The notes under the pieces: generated by a model
Databases searched by the model: none
Told to the model about the DNA's origin: nothing
The model's input: only the letters and a program-made list of their open reading frames with translations
NCBI GenBank assembly: GCA_019914995.1
Contig: CM034128.1
Location: forward strand, 6,140,501 to 6,204,500
Reading direction: 5' to 3'
Source of the DNA: Acanthochlamys bracteata
Taxonomy: Eukaryota > Streptophyta > Magnoliopsida > Pandanales > Velloziaceae
Length of the DNA: 64,000 nt
Made by a program: the position numbers and the translations under genes
Shown: in pieces, positions 11,567 through 24,900 of the stretch
How the letters are laid out: each line of letters starts with the position of its first letter
Position numbering within the stretch: position 1 is the stretch's first letter

Positions 11567-12281
11567 GGATTCGTTTGAATTATAGGTATGATGGAAAAGG
11601 ACGGTAAAGTTAATATATTTTTTATCTTTATTTATGTTTAACAATCTTTTATTAACAAAAAGAATGAGGAACTCTCTCTATCTCTTTTCACTATTCTATA
11701 CTTAAATATATATCTATTAAATTAGTGAGTACATATAGTGATAAAAAAAAAAAAAATTTGCTTTTCTTTTTGATTCTTTTAATTTTTTTATTTTATAATA
11801 TTTACTTATAATGTAATATTTATTTTATTTAATATTTTAAATTAAGAATATTATTTTTATTATAATAATTTAATTTTTTTTTTTATTTATTTAATTTTAA
11901 TTAATTTTAATTGGTAAAAAAAATATGATTATATGATTATTTTTTATATATAATAATTGATATAATTTTATATTAATATTAAAATATTAATCTAAGAATT
12001 ATATTAATAAAATTTATTTAGAATTATATTAATAAATTCATTAAAATTATATTAAATAAAATAATATTAAGATAAATATAAAAAAGAATTTGGGTTTTTT
12101 TATAAAAAAGTTTATTCTATTACTCATTTATTATTTATTTATTCAAACATAATTAATATATTACTCTTAACGTATATTTAATATTATAAAATTAATTAAT
12201 TATTTCTTTTATCCGTCTTGTTATTATATTTTATATACGTTTTTTTACTCTTATTTCTTGTGTGTTAATTCAAACGTACCC
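11567..12281. mobile_element. AT-rich non-autonomous element with terminal inverted repeats
   Basis: The left end GGATTCGTTTGAATTA and the right end, read in reverse complement, GGGTACGTTTGAATTA match at 13 of 16 positions. The flanking trinucleotides are TTA (11564-11566) and TTG (12282-12284), compatible with a decayed Harbinger-type 3-bp duplication. The interior is extremely AT-rich and non-coding. It lies about 400 bp upstream of the AXS promoter. Confidence 0.55.
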
Positions 12282-12284
12282 TTG

Positions 12285-13588
12285 ATCAAGTAAAGCACTC
12301 AAGTCTATCTAGTACAGTGCAGCAGCACCTGCTGTTTAACCACCATTCACTCTGTAATTAATAAGAAACAAACAGATAATAATAATAAGAATCCGCTGTT
12401 ATTTTCATTTTCCATGTATATATGTAGTAGTAAGAATAAAAGGAAGTTGCGCCAGTCATTTGAATAGTTGACTGGGAATTATCTGATATGATAACTTTTA
12501 TTAATATAAAATAACTTATTAAAAATTATTATTATAAATAATACTGTTAATAATAAATTTAATTTTTTATTTAAAAATAAGTTAAAAAATTATTGTTTTT
12601 TGTGTCTGAAAATAAATAGAAGTATTTTTGTAGTTAAAAAGTAATTTATATTAAAAAAATAAATTCTAAATCAATCGCAAAAGCGAGAGCAGTAAACGAA
12701 ACGGTAGTGCAGCGCGGTGTCACACCTTGCAGAATGTCTCTTCCACTATTATACCAATAGAAAAAATCTCCAAACACTAAAAAGAAAACTTTTGAACTTG
12801 AAACTAAATTAAAAATATTTTTTAGTAAAAAGAAAGTCGTCTTTAAGTTGAAAAGAGTAAACTCTTAAGTCGAAGAAAATTTTTTGAGGAAGACTATGGG
12901 TGCGTTTGAGATTGATTATAAAATAAAATTTTTTTAAATAAAAATATTTTATTTTTTAAAAAATTTTTAAATAATTATAAAATATATATAAAAAAAATAT
13001 GAAATAAAAATTTTAAAAAAAATATTTGAAAAAAACTGAACCAAACGCTCTCTATGAGAGCTTAATCAAAGGTGTCCCGTGTGCATAAAGTTGGATGGGA
13101 AGCAACAATCAGGCAACACAGGATAGCAAATAGAAACACACAGTAAGCATGAACCCGCCTACATAGACACCAACCAATTTCATTTATGTATGCGTTGCGC
13201 GTGTGCACTCGTGAAAATCACAGAGCAATCGTTGCTCATCCTTGCACTTAATAATATCATACAACAAACACACAGAATGAATAATCACTGCAGGATCCAT
13301 AAGCCAAAAATGCGGCAGATGGAGTTAAACGCTAGTGTTGCATGGAGAGAAAGCTGTAGTCACTAACAACTCCTTCAAGAACAAAGAGCATATAATAAAC
13401 CCATGCAGCTAAGTAAACTAATCTGCTCGGCCTTTAATCATGTATAATTTAGGAACAAGGTCAACCAAGGACGCAATATACTTGAACAGATTCACCAAAA
13501 GGTGCTATCTGTACTGACAAAAAGAAGGTTGTTAGCCACAGGACACTGACAAGGTAGTGTATATGTTAAGTTGACAGCTACCAAGTTA
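12285..13588. other. AT-rich spacer and F-box gene 3' region
   Basis: This lies between the AXS promoter side and the stop codon of the F-box gene. It is mostly AT-rich. It holds one small MITE (12898-13051), and the right part (about 13,080-13,588) has normal composition and probably includes the 3' untranslated region of the minus-strand F-box gene. No other gene is seen. Confidence 0.5.
12898..13051. mobile_element. Small MITE, 154 bp, with CTAT duplication
   Basis: It is flanked by CTAT on both sides (12894-12897 and 13052-13055). The ends GGGTGCGTTTGAG and (reverse complement) AGAGCGTTTGGTT are imperfect inverted repeats. The interior is A/T only. The four-base duplication could be chance. 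Confidence 0.45.
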
Positions 13589-16006
13589 CTACTTTGGACA
13601 CCCCTTTCTCTCTCGTAGTTCACTAGGTATGATAGATACGGAGTCCACACAAAGCCCTCCTTTGGAATGTGTGCAATCAATTTGCTTCATAGAGAAACAT
13701 ACTTCCACCATGTCTGGGCTACTGACAGTAAAGTCACCTACATAATAATCTATCCAGGTTCCTTTCTTGCTGCTTCTGCCTCCATCATCCTTGTCAGGTT
13801 CATCCAAGAAGCATTCGCTTGATATTTGTTGGCCATCTGAAGTGGAAAGTTCGAAGCGTGCAGGCTTCAAGTCCCAACCATGGGTATGCTCGTAACTACA
13901 GAGACGCCTCCCAAGCCTCTTGAAAAATCTTCCCAAGTGTAACCTGAATGATAGGGTATACACTCCTACAGGGAAAGGAAATTTCAATGATCCATCAACC
14001 TCAAACCACCATATTTGCTGCAGATAAGCCACAGCATTGAATCTGCAAAGCAAAAAGCATGCATTATGTTGGCTAATAGGTATTGTAAGTTCTTTGTTTC
14101 TGTTGTAAGTTGAGAGAGACTGTAAAAAATTATCAGATAAGCAGCTGTAGGTTCACAAAATTGCATATGGAGGAACCTAGGTCCCCATTGCACAAATATC
14201 TTATCTTGTGGATGCACAAACATTATGGCATATTCTACTACAAAACGAGAGTTCTAATAGTTTAAGCACGCCATAATGGCTTAAAACACCACATATCAAT
14301 TCAATGAAACTTCAATTTAATAGGCATGTAACCTTTGAAGATATTTGATCTTAACCAAGCAAATGAATTTGCCCCTCAACCAAAGTATTTCGCTCAGTAT
14401 GATGAGAGACTGGAGCCACCTGCATTGTTATTAATGCTTTGAAGTACTCTATTTTATCTTTAGATGCAAAAATATTCATATGATGCACTAATTTAAAAGC
14501 CAGATGCTACATAGACATCCTACACACTTGATGTAACCAATCCTCATCATTGCGGATATCACAAGTATAAACCACGAAGCTATCACCCAATACAATACTA
14601 GAGTACTGCAGATCTGTAAACAGCTAGGCTCTTGCTTAAAGGAAGATGAGAGGCATATACCAATCACAAGATTTGCATGCCAAAATAATCAGGAACTTAT
14701 GGTTGAGTCATGGTCATCTTATAAGTTCAAATTAAAATGTAATATAAAGTGAGCAGCTTTGACTAGCGTACTGGAGAGTTGAAACATAGCATTTCAGTTC
14801 ATCTACTGTCCAAAAATAACCAAATTCACTGGATATGACTATACATACAAGACAATTCGCAGCATAACAAAAACAAACAAGTCCAATACTCAAAATTGTG
14901 GTCTCAAGTTCTCAACAACATGAAATAGCTCCACCATTATTTCTTAACAAGAAAACGTGAGCACCCAATTCTTAATCTCAGCTAAAGAACTTAGCAAGAA
15001 ACAGGTTCTCAAATGCTCAGAAAACAAGCTTCCTCAAACATTCAGTTGACCCATGCAGCAAACGAATTTGTATTCGAGGTACACCAGCCAAGTTTGCACT
15101 ACCTTGCTAATTCTGGCCTTGTTGCTTTAAGATGATACAGTTGCTAATTTCAACCCAGACTACAAGACGGCAGTTATTAGTAAAATGGGATAATCCACTC
15201 CAATCTGTTAGTCCCACCATTCCCAAGTTAAAATCTAAGGTCTCTTTACCTATTGCTATATCTTGTCATACCTGTAAGGATAAGACTGGTTAAAGAATTA
15301 GAAGGCAATCAACTTAACCTAGTTACCTAGTGATCAGAGTTAATTAGGACTCGTCTCTTGTAGTGGAGCTCCTGCACAACTTTATAAACCTTACAGCAGT
15401 ATTGTACAGTCTCACTTTTCAATTGACATTTTCCTGGACTGCAATTGATAACTACGCTCGAATACAATTAGCCGATTCAACCCTTCAATCATCTATTTTG
15501 TTCAAGCATGACATGATTCTTTGTGGATTAGCTGTGAAAACTGACCTGGATTCCTCTGTGGGTAACCACGTCCAGTATCTGCGGTCATCTATTCCAGTGA
15601 TAGACATGGCCCTAGCAGATATAGAGACACAGACACCAGCAGTGATCCTATGCAGCCAAGCCACCTTGTTGGAATCATCAAAGAGCACGGAGCGGCAGAG
15701 GAGGGCGTAGAGGTTCATCTTCTTGGCGTTGGCGTTCGTGTTGATGAAGTAGTCGGCGTAGGCTTCGGGGGAGAGCAGGTGGTAGAGCAACTGTTGGTAG
15801 TTGGGAGGAAGTTTGGATTCCCAGACAGCGTCGGAGGAGGCAGCGCCACGGAAGGCACGGTTGAGTCGGGCAAGGTTGCAGATCTCTGGAGGGCTAAGGT
15901 GCATAAATACGCAAGCAACGCAGCTCTCCGGTATGTCTCCAAGCCCTGGACCACCGCCGGTGCCACCGCTCCCACCTTCCGTCAGGCTCGACAGAGAAGC
16001 CCCCAT
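13589..16006 (-). CDS. F-box protein PP2-A13-like
   Basis: This is a complete two-exon gene (16006-15546 and 14042-13589; intron 1503 bp, GT-AG, splitting the Arg codon of EESR) encoding 304 residues. The N-terminal F-box (LGDIPESCVACVFMHL, then PPEICNLARLNRAFR) should bind the SKP1-type subunit of an SCF ubiquitin ligase. The C-terminal phloem-protein-2-like lectin fold (QIWWFEVDGSL, LGRRLCSYEHTHGWDLKPAR, SSPDMVEVCFSMKQIDCTH, KGGLCVDSVSIIP) probably recognises the target, possibly through a glycan. GIDDRRYWTWLPTEESR just before the junction is the family linker. The start at 16006 (MGASLSS) is chosen because the PP2-A12/A13 family begins this way; an upstream in-frame ATG (16075) adds an unconserved extension. 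The Gly-rich stretch before the F-box is typical of monocot members, as I recall. Confidence 0.93.
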
Positions 16007-16309
16007 CTCCTCTATTTGTTCAACTCGTCTTGTAATATTCTGATTATTTATTGTGAAAGGTAAACCTTCAAACACGATTCTCCAATCGCAGTACTAATAA
16101 CAATTCTAAGGAAATCGTGTGCCGAATCTCCATGTCCTCTGCCGGGCATAGCTCGCCAACGGGGATTAAAAGTTTGACTCCAGAAAATTCCCCCTCTTTA
16201 TCTCTTTTTCTCTCCACAAAATCAAGACAATATGAAGCACTAATTACAGACACGAATGGCTAGAAACAGAAGAAATAAATAGATGCTACGCTCAATTAAA
16301 GAATAATTT

Positions 16310-16745
16310 ATTTTGTCCATAACTGATATACAATCGATAAAAGAGTGACTACACAAGGAGTAAATGCAGAATTAAAACTGAAAGGAACTTATATTTGAAA
16401 TTTCAAAGCTGGAAAAATAGATGCGTTCTTGCTGCCGCCCACTGATGGAGCTGGCTTCTACTATAACCACTTATTGAATTTCAAATACTTAATTCATTCG
16501 TAACCAGAGAGACTTATCGTTTTTGGAGTTCTACTTTATAACTCGGTATTTGAATTATCAAACAGTAATTATGGGACTCGGGTGCTCTTCCTTCCTTTTT
16601 GTTGGAGAGAAATCCGAATCAAATGCAAGTGCATCCGTCGCGGATAAATTTATTACTTCCACTCCACTTGGTGGCTTCCTCAAGCAAAGTTGTGGGCGTG
16701 TGTCCTCAAGCAACTCTTCCCTCAGTGCTCGAGTATGGAATCCCG
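16310..16745. repeat. LTR-like fragment near the F-box gene promoter
   Basis: This stretch is a diverged copy of 25,740-26,160. Shared words run in the same order: gactacacaag/gactacataag, aaatgcag, ctgaaaggaactt, ggagctgg, gcactcgg/gactcggg, gatgcttttcc/gtgctcttcc, and ttggcttcctcaagcaa with one mismatch. In the other copy the sequence lies beside Gypsy gag, where an LTR is expected, so this is probably a solo or truncated LTR. It sits about 300 bp upstream of the F-box start codon. Confidence 0.6.
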
Positions 16746-16769
16746 TACCCTGTGAGACTGGGGGAAATT

Positions 16770-17040
16770 TTAGTACTGCTTACGAAATATAAAAAAATAA
16801 AATTTATTTTTAAGAAAATAAAAAATATTTTTTATTTTTATAAAAAAAAGTATTTTCAAAATGCTTTTTTTATTTTAATTTTTTAATATTTATTTAATAA
16901 AATTTTAAAAAGTCATAACATAATTTATTATTTATTATTATTTTTTAAAATAAAATATAAAATTCGTTTTAAAAATTTTAAAAATAACTTTTATAATTAT
17001 TTTTTTCTTCAACAAATACTTTCAAACATGCTTTTAGCTG
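16770..17040. repeat. AT-rich MITE-like block
   Basis: A nearly pure A/T stretch begins 'gtactgcttac' and ends 'aacatgcttttagctgcc', loosely inverted. It resembles blocks at 6.3, 21.5 and 45.9 kb. No coding content. Confidence 0.4.
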
Positions 17041-17389
17041 CCATTAGCAGATTTCTAACAGTAAAAAACGAAAGTATCAATTTGATGATTTTAGAACGAA
17101 GCCGCGCGAGAGGTTTTCTCCACTGCCCGGTGGAAATGATTATTTGCCGGCGATAAGTTAGCGAAATTACAATAGTATATATATTCTCAACCCTACCCAT
17201 TTCTCTCATTTCTTTCTCATTTTCTTCTTCCACTCGTTCGCTTCGCTGCTCTGGTGATCGTTCCCACTCACGCTCGTGCTCGCTAGCTTTCGGTTTTCTG
17301 TCAACCAAAAAAGAGAAACAACAGATCTCCAGCGAGCAGAAGAAGAGGACGAAGAAAGGAAGATATCCGGCGGCGGTGTTAGAGTGGCG

Positions 17390-17669
17390 ATAGCGAGACG
17401 GAGAGCTTCCTCGATAAGAACGCCTTGTTCCATAAGCTCAAGACGAAATACGTCAACAAGGTTACTAGCCAAATCTCCAGATCTGCAAGGTTTCGTCATT
17501 GATTATGTTTCGTTTACTTGATTCGGTTCTCCTCGTTTTTGTGTTTGTGTGCGCCGTGCAGATGTGTTTTGATGCAATACTAAGAATCCTACTTGGGCTT
17601 CTGTCACTTACGGGATCTTCCTTTGCATCGATCTCACCGTAGCCTTGGCGTTCATATCAGCCTCATCAG
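17390..17669 (+). pseudogene. ARF-GAP (AGD8/9/10-type) pseudogene, two exon relics
   Basis: Exon relic 1 (17390-17460) reads DKNALFHKLKTKYVNK, the start of ARF-GTPase-activating proteins. Its ATG is ATA, and an extra A shifts the frame three codons in. Relic 2 (17562-17669, after a good acceptor ...gccgtgcag) starts MCFD, loses a base at the second zinc cysteine, continues in another frame as [16 protein letters not shown], then has a small deletion removing the last zinc cysteine, and ends HRSLGVHIS before a gtatt donor. The zinc-finger GAP domain is therefore broken in at least four places and cannot be made. The exon junctions are where the family has them, so this is a decayed duplicate gene, not a retrocopy. 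The rest of the GAP domain was not found. Confidence 0.8.
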
Positions 17670-18300
17670 GTATTTGATTCCTTGTTTTATTGTTAATTTT
17701 GTGGTTTGAGCAGTTCGTGTTGGTTTCTATATCCTTCAATTGCAAGTTGTTCTTTTATTGTTTGATGAAATTTTGGTTCGTCAGACTTGATATTGCCCAA
17801 AATTGGGGAACAATTGTTTTTTTGTGGTCACAATAGCATGCTTATAGCAGAATCGAATTGGCCTGTTAAGTGTCTATTGAATCTAGGAATTAGGATGTGA
17901 AGGAGCTGGTAGAGCTTGGTTACAGTTGTTTCATGCATCACAATACAAGCTTTTTGCGCAAGCATTGCAATTTTCTTGTTCTTGATACTATGCTATTTAG
18001 AGTTCTTGTAATGTTTGTGTCATTGTGATACTTAAAATTGTTAGGTAAAATGGGGATCTATTATAATAAAACTCTTAAGAAAGTATAGAAGAATATCATA
18101 GATGTTAGGCCCTCGTATAACGCCCTTCTCTGGAGAAGCTTCCTATGTTTTAGTGATTCGAATAAGTACCTTGATCTAAGGAAGTGTTTAGACACTAAAT
18201 GTTGATAAATGAAACTTCACAGATTTACAAGGACAAGATGGATTTTAGCCACAGCAAAGCTGAATTTGGAACAGGCTGCGATGTTTTTGGCGCATATTAA

Positions 18301-19234
18301 AGGCAGGGGTTGGGGTTGCTGCTAAAGATGAGGGTGCTCTTCTTCAGTTTAGTGGTGGAGAGACTAGGAAGGGTGCTGGTCCTAGGAGCAAAGCACACAG
18401 TTATTGGGCTGTTGCTGAATCCAAAGGCTGTTTCGTAAGCTGCATCTTTGATTTGATAAAGCTTTGTGCATTGTTCTCATTAATCATTATGTCTATTCTA
18501 ATCTTCTGTGTAGTCATTTTTAATGATATTTGTGTCTTACAGTTGAAAGGCTCCAAATGGAAGTTGAACTTAGACTAATTTTAGAAAAACAGCAAACATT
18601 GTTGTAGGTCTGACAGATACGATAGAAACATTAAGATGACAAGAATGCATTTGATTAACTTGTGTAGATGTGCACATATAAGTATGTATATCTATTTGCA
18701 TCTATGTATATGCATGCAGACATTAGGTGTAAAAGATTAATAAAGAAGATTGGATTAGCGTGACCATGTTTATTGGCGTGGAATTTCTTCAGATTTGAAT
18801 GGGACATGCTTATTGTTTACAAGAGATTCCCACAATTGTGTGTTCAAGAGAAAGGGATACAAGGAGTGTTGTTGTTACCATTCCTTCTGGACCTTTAGAT
18901 GGTTTAGGTTGTTGTTACCTTTTAACTTCAATGCTATGTTCTCTCAGACTCTTTGCTAGCTTTTCTAATAAATTGTTTTTACTTAATAGCTAAACTGTTG
19001 TGTTTTTTCTGACGATTCTTTTCTGGCTTCGGGCAGTATGCTTTGATTTCAAGGATTACCGGTTCACTAATTTGCATTGACAAGCAATTCGATTCCCAGA
19101 GGGGAGATTCTCCTATTTTGGCAGCAGTGTCTCCAATGGCAAAAGAGGCAGCAATGAAAGGTGAAGCTGCGGTCAGAACTCAATTCAGGAAGATCCCTGT
19201 GAATGTTCAAATTCTTTTCATCGCAAGAGGCTGA
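18301..19234 (+). other. Coding-like exon pair, unidentified
   Basis: About 18,304-18,434 reads AGVGVAAKDEGALLQFSGG...AVAESKGCF up to a good gtaagc donor. After an acceptor at 19,036 the same phase continues as YALISRITGSLICIDKQF...IPVNVQILFIARG to a stop at 19,234. The join is in frame. I do not recognise the protein. It may be the 3' part of the dead ARF-GAP locus or an unrelated gene remnant; there is no clear start. The sequence between is intron-like. Confidence 0.3.
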
Positions 19235-21965
19235 TCAGGGATCCATTCTATGTTCTATACCCTACCCTAATAGATGCCCTGAGCTGCGAGACTTGTTCAG
19301 CTACTGCAGTCCTAGTCCATTTCCAGGAACACTTCTATGGCTTCAGTAGCAATCAAAGTTATGCATTTCTGATATGCTTGAGCTGATTGCAAGAAGATTT
19401 CATTTTGTCATTTGCTTTGATGTAACGTAGGAGTATTATGAATAGAAACAGCAGAGAACACTTTGGATTCTCACCATATTTAGTTATGCTAAAGCGAATA
19501 CGTAGAAATATAGCTGCCTCAAATGTGATAAGTTTCTTGTTTGGAAAAAAGAAACTAATTAAAGAAGTATTGCCACCATTTTTGCTATTTCATTGCGACC
19601 AACTTTGTCCTTTAAATTCTTTGATCCTCAAATTGTATGAATATGCCAATTTGTAGAACAACATAACATTTCAGCAGCAATTATCGAATCTGGATGGTAT
19701 TTCTAGTGAGCTTTCATTCAAATTCTAGCATTGCAAGTCTTGAGCTTAGAGCTTCAATCCCAAAATAATATGAGTGGTAATTATAAAAAATAATTATTAA
19801 AATATTATTCAAAATTAATAAATTCATACTAATAATTTAATTAGAAATATTATTCAAAAATATTTATTTTTAATAATAACATATTTACTACTTAACTTGT
19901 AAATATTAATGTAATAAAGTATTCATAAATTTATAATGTTACAAAAATATTGAATTCAAAAAGTTAAACAATACATAAAAAAATACAAATTTTTAATAAT
20001 CTATCAATTATTAAATAACTAAGGGTACTTCGGTTATTATATATCTCTTTTAGAAATAAGCATAAGTTTAACTAAACACTTCGTTCATCTTTCAGCATAA
20101 AATAATAAAATTTATCCAAACACTTTTCTGCATAAAACTGTATTTTTAGCAAAAGTCCAAAGCCACTGAAAGTATTATAAAATAGCTTTACTCAAAAAAC
20201 TAAAAGTTTAGACAACAAACGGGAGTGAAGAATATTTTAAAAAATTTTCAGAAAACGAGCTTGACTTTTTTTTCTAAAAAAAAATAAAAATTATACATAT
20301 GTAGACGATTTATTTGGAAACGTGAAGTGCTTATTTAGAATGATAAGCATTTGATACTAAATGACCCGTCAACCATACAGTCATGTTAATCTTCCTTAGG
20401 AAGGTCAAGTAAGTCTGGCGATTCTTCAATGGATTAAAACAATAGTCCTTCAACTGTGACACTGATGATGCTAAAATCATCGAGAAAGAAATTCTATCCT
20501 AATTTATTTCGCAAGTGTATGGTTGTTGTCTACCATATAACTAATAACAAGTTCGATCTATAGAATTGAAGCTAACTGCAACTCAAAGCAATCTCACACA
20601 ATATATAAAATGAAGATTCAAATATGTATTAAAGTTAAGGATAAACACATAGTGGATTCTTCAAAAAACAGAAGTGATAAATAACTGAAATTCTCGAACC
20701 TACCGTTAACGTCCTTTGCTTTGAATCCTTAAACAAGTATAGTTTTTATTATCAACTAATATGAAGATTTCATATCTAATATTTTATTCCAGTCATTATG
20801 TCAGACTTCAAGTTATGATCCTAAATTTGGTCAAATCTAAAATCAACTATTTTTAATTTATTCTAATTATGTTTCATTCTATAATTAAATAAGAGATGCA
20901 TTAAGATTAGTGAAATTAAAAATCATGCAATTATTCATCTTTAATCCAAAAATTACTAATCACAGTTATTAATACTAAACTAAAAAATTAGTTTCAATTG
21001 ATCCTTGCAAACACAATTAATCAAAATAGTTCAAAATTCAAACTTCAAAACTTACGTTATCAGGCATTTAAATTCAAAAACTAAAATTCAATTAATATAA
21101 AGATTAATAACTCAAAATATATTCAACAATTATTCCTCACAATATGTTCCAGAATTCAAACAAATTCAATTGGGGTTCATCAAGATTCCAGTAGAGAAAA
21201 ATTTAGCTACTTATATTGATATTAAAATAGTAAATATCATGCGAAAAAGTTCAAATCAAGAAATTTTATCGTGGAAGATTCATGCGCCGAGGAGTTTGAT
21301 TCGATGCAGTGAGAAGAACTCGCGAGAATTCAGAGAAATTTAGCCACCGATAACTGTTGCATTGCTAGGATTAAGAAAGCGTTTGATCACCACAAGAGTT
21401 AGGTGTAGGATTGCTAGTGGAAAGCCTCGCCGCTGAATGAAGAAATAACGTTTTGGTTTTTTTTTTGGGGGCGTGAGAGACTCGTTGGAGGGTGGAGGGG
21501 AAGCATGGTTCTTATCAAGGGAATATTTGGTAGTGCTTATTGAAAAAAAACTTTTCTAAAAAAAAATTTTTTAAAATTTTTTTAAAAATAAGCTCTACTT
21601 TTTTTTTTAAAAAAAATAAAAATAATAATAAATAATAAGATCTCATGACTTAGAATTTTTTTTTACTTTTTAAATTTAACAAAAAAGTTTCAGTAAAATA
21701 TTCTAAAAACTTTATTGGAAAACGTAAAATAAAAAGTTAAAATAAAAATGAGAAGATAAGCACTCTCAAGCACTAGATTAATTCTCCTCAAATGGTTGAT
21801 CTACCTTTAGTTGGATATAATGAAATGGGCCTAAAGACAGCCCAGTAAAGTTCATCCCTTTCGTTTCTTATCTTTTGTCTTTTCCCTAGTTCCTCAACTT
21901 CAAATTTTACCTATTATTCACACAAATAATATAATTTAGCTTAGATGCATAAAAAAAGAATACTT
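19235..21965. other. Gene-free, transposon-like spacer
   Basis: No gene is supported. Bases 19,760-20,340 are AT-rich, with a 'cttcggttattatatatctc' start and short words also found near 50.6 kb. About 20,390-21,480 has retroelement-like composition but no recognisable protein. Bases 21,525-21,780 form another AT-rich block with loosely inverted ends ('tggtagtgctta'...'agataagcactc'). Confidence 0.4.
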
Positions 21966-21969
21966 AGAA

Positions 21970-24900
21970 TAAAAAAAAATGCATATACGTGCACTCATAT
22001 CAGGCACATGAAAGACCGGATGAATTCTCGCCTCAGCAGGCAAGTCAAATGTATATGCCACCCACCCAACACGTTGTGTAACACAAGAAGGTTCATAGTA
22101 TTGGTGGCTAAGTTTGTAAAAACGAAGGTCAGCTATAGAAAATTAACGATGTCGTTTGAGTTTTACAAAGACCCAATCACCTACCTCATAGCTCTTCTAT
22201 TGTCGGTGCCCATCCGCTTATTGTATCACACGATTTTGAGAAGCAGTTAAGTGTTATCTCAAATCACGCAAAACTTTTCCCGTGTTCGCAGCTGGATACT
22301 TAACCCATCAGATATGCCCGAGCTTGAAGCAAGAGAAATTTGTGGGATAGTGGATACGGATTCTTCTATGTTGCATCAAGAAGCCATTGGTGATTAATAA
22401 CTTAGGTTTTGTTCTTCTGGTGCTGCTTGCAGTAGAGTGATCACGATAGGTTCCTTTCCTTGGGCCTGCCTTAAGTCCTCCCAAAAAGAGTCTTTCAATA
22501 TAGTGACCGTAGCAAGCGCGGCCTCAGTTCGGCATGAAAAAGCATTAACAACTGCATTCAAGTTTCCTTCATGGTATTTTATAATTGAATCTAAGAAGTT
22601 TAACTAACAATTTTGCTGATTCAACATAAAAATCTTCTACTCTAAGAGATATTTGAGGTATAGATGGTTTGTTTTGACAACGAACTGCTAGCCAAGGAGA
22701 TAAGGTCTCCATCTTTGCATGGCATGAACTAAAGCCATCAGCTCACGCTCATACACAGATTTTGCCAAAGCTGATGCTGATAAAACGTTGGTGTAATATG
22801 CTTGGGGGTCTATGATTCTTGCATAAAATAGCCCCAATTCCTCTTCTAGAGATGTTAGTCTTGACAATAAAGGGTATAGAGAAGTCTACGTATGAAGGAC
22901 TAGAATGGAGGTCATTGCTTCCTTAAGCTATTGGAAGGTTTCTTCCGCCTAAAGATGCCACGCAAAAGAGTTCTTCTTGAGAAGGTCAGTCAACATGGCA
23001 ACTATGGCTCCATAATTTTTCACGAATTAATGGAAGTAGCTATAAGTGAGCCCCAAGAATCCTTGTAGCTCAATCATTAACTTGGGTGTTGGCTATTTCT
23101 ATATTGCGTTCACCTTCGCTAGAGTAGCATCGATACCTTATGTAGACATAATGTCTCCTAAGAATTCAAGCTTTTGGCACAACCAAAACTACCCTTATAC
23201 GTATTGGCAAAAGACGCTCCTCCTGCAAAATAAACAAGACAATAGCAAGATGCTACAAATGATCATACCAATTAGAGTTATATATCAATATGTCGTCAAA
23301 TAAGACTAGCACGAATTTGTGTAGGTAGGTTGAAAGATATCATTCATCAAGGACTGAAAAATGGATGGGGTATTGGTTAGGCCGAATGGTATAATTAAAA
23401 TTCATAATGCCCATCATATTTACGAAATGCCATGCATCTTTGAACATCCTTTTTTTAAATAAAATTTTTATGTGAATTTGGTGTATTTCGACTTCATCTC
23501 TAGCTTAGAGAAAATTGTAGCACCGTAAAATTCATCGAAGAGCTCGTCGATCATCGAGATCGAATACTTATCCTTTATGGTGATTTCATTCAAAGCACGA
23601 TTGTCTATACAAAAATGTCACATCTCATCTTTCTTCTTTACTAATAACACCTGAGATGAGAAAGCAGAACAACTTGGCCAGATGATTCCTTCGGCTAGCA
23701 TCTTGGCTACCGTGCGTTCGATCTCTTATTTCTGGATTTGATGATACTGATAAGGCCCTACATCAGCAAGAAGAGACCCGAACTATAGGATCTGTGCTTG
23801 TGATCTTTTCGGGGGAGTATTTGAAAAACTCGATTGTTGCAAATCTGATAGCAATTCCACAAGATTGCTCTCTATAGGTTCTTTGGTGTCTCCTACTACC
23901 ATAAGCCGCAAGGAGTATAGCAATGACTTCTGACACAAGCTAGTGAGCAGGGACACTACTTCTCGAATCCTTTCCGTAGTCCTTGTCTGTAGAGAGAACC
24001 TCATATCGAACCTTTGATATTTAGAGACAATTACCTAATGTCTACAGCCATTATATGCCTAAGACGAGTCCCTTCCACCAAGTAGAAAAGGATACACATC
24101 GGATAATTATTACTATCCCTTGCACCTTTAGTGGGACATATTGATAAATAATGTCAATCACGTGTGGTCTTCCATCGACCAACTCTATTTTCAATGGCCT
24201 CAACTTTGTAGCTTCAACATGCAAGCATTTTGGTAGATGCTCGGTAATAAAATTATGAGTACTTTTTGAATCTTTCAACATAAACACTTCCTTTTTTTAT
24301 CCTCCCTAAGGCCATAAGTTTGTGGCTCCTACTAGGGCAGTTATTACACTTAAAGAAGGGGGTAGCGTCTTCTTGCGGAATGGTTTTTGGAGATGATTTT
24401 CAAAAGGATTCTTTTTTCATCTTCTAAGTCAGCAATGGAGTATGTGGCACACTTGTACCCTCGATCGTACTTGGCGTCATAATAAAAACAAAGAACGTGC
24501 GCTTTACGGTTGTTGATGTCTGCAACAGAAAGTCTGGAAGGTCGAGCACGGATAGTTTATGGGCGTAGCTAGTGTTGGAGGTAGGTGTTTGTGACGAGTA
24601 TGTGGATGCAGCTAGTGTTGACTGAGTGTAAGTGGAGGTAGCTGCGGATGCTGAGCAATAACGGGCTGTCCTTGATGTATATTCCATATTAAGTTTCTGC
24701 TCAAATATTTTAACTAAGGCGTGAGGCTGCTATAGATTAGTTGTTATGTGATCATTACATCCAAACAATTGCTAAAAGTAATCCCCCGCAGAAGAGTCAT
24801 ACTAGGTCATCCTCCAAATATTGGGAAAGCAGATGCGCAAATCTTTAAAGGCCTCCTGATCATCGACGACTGTCCCTGTTTGAGTGAGATGCTTCAATGC

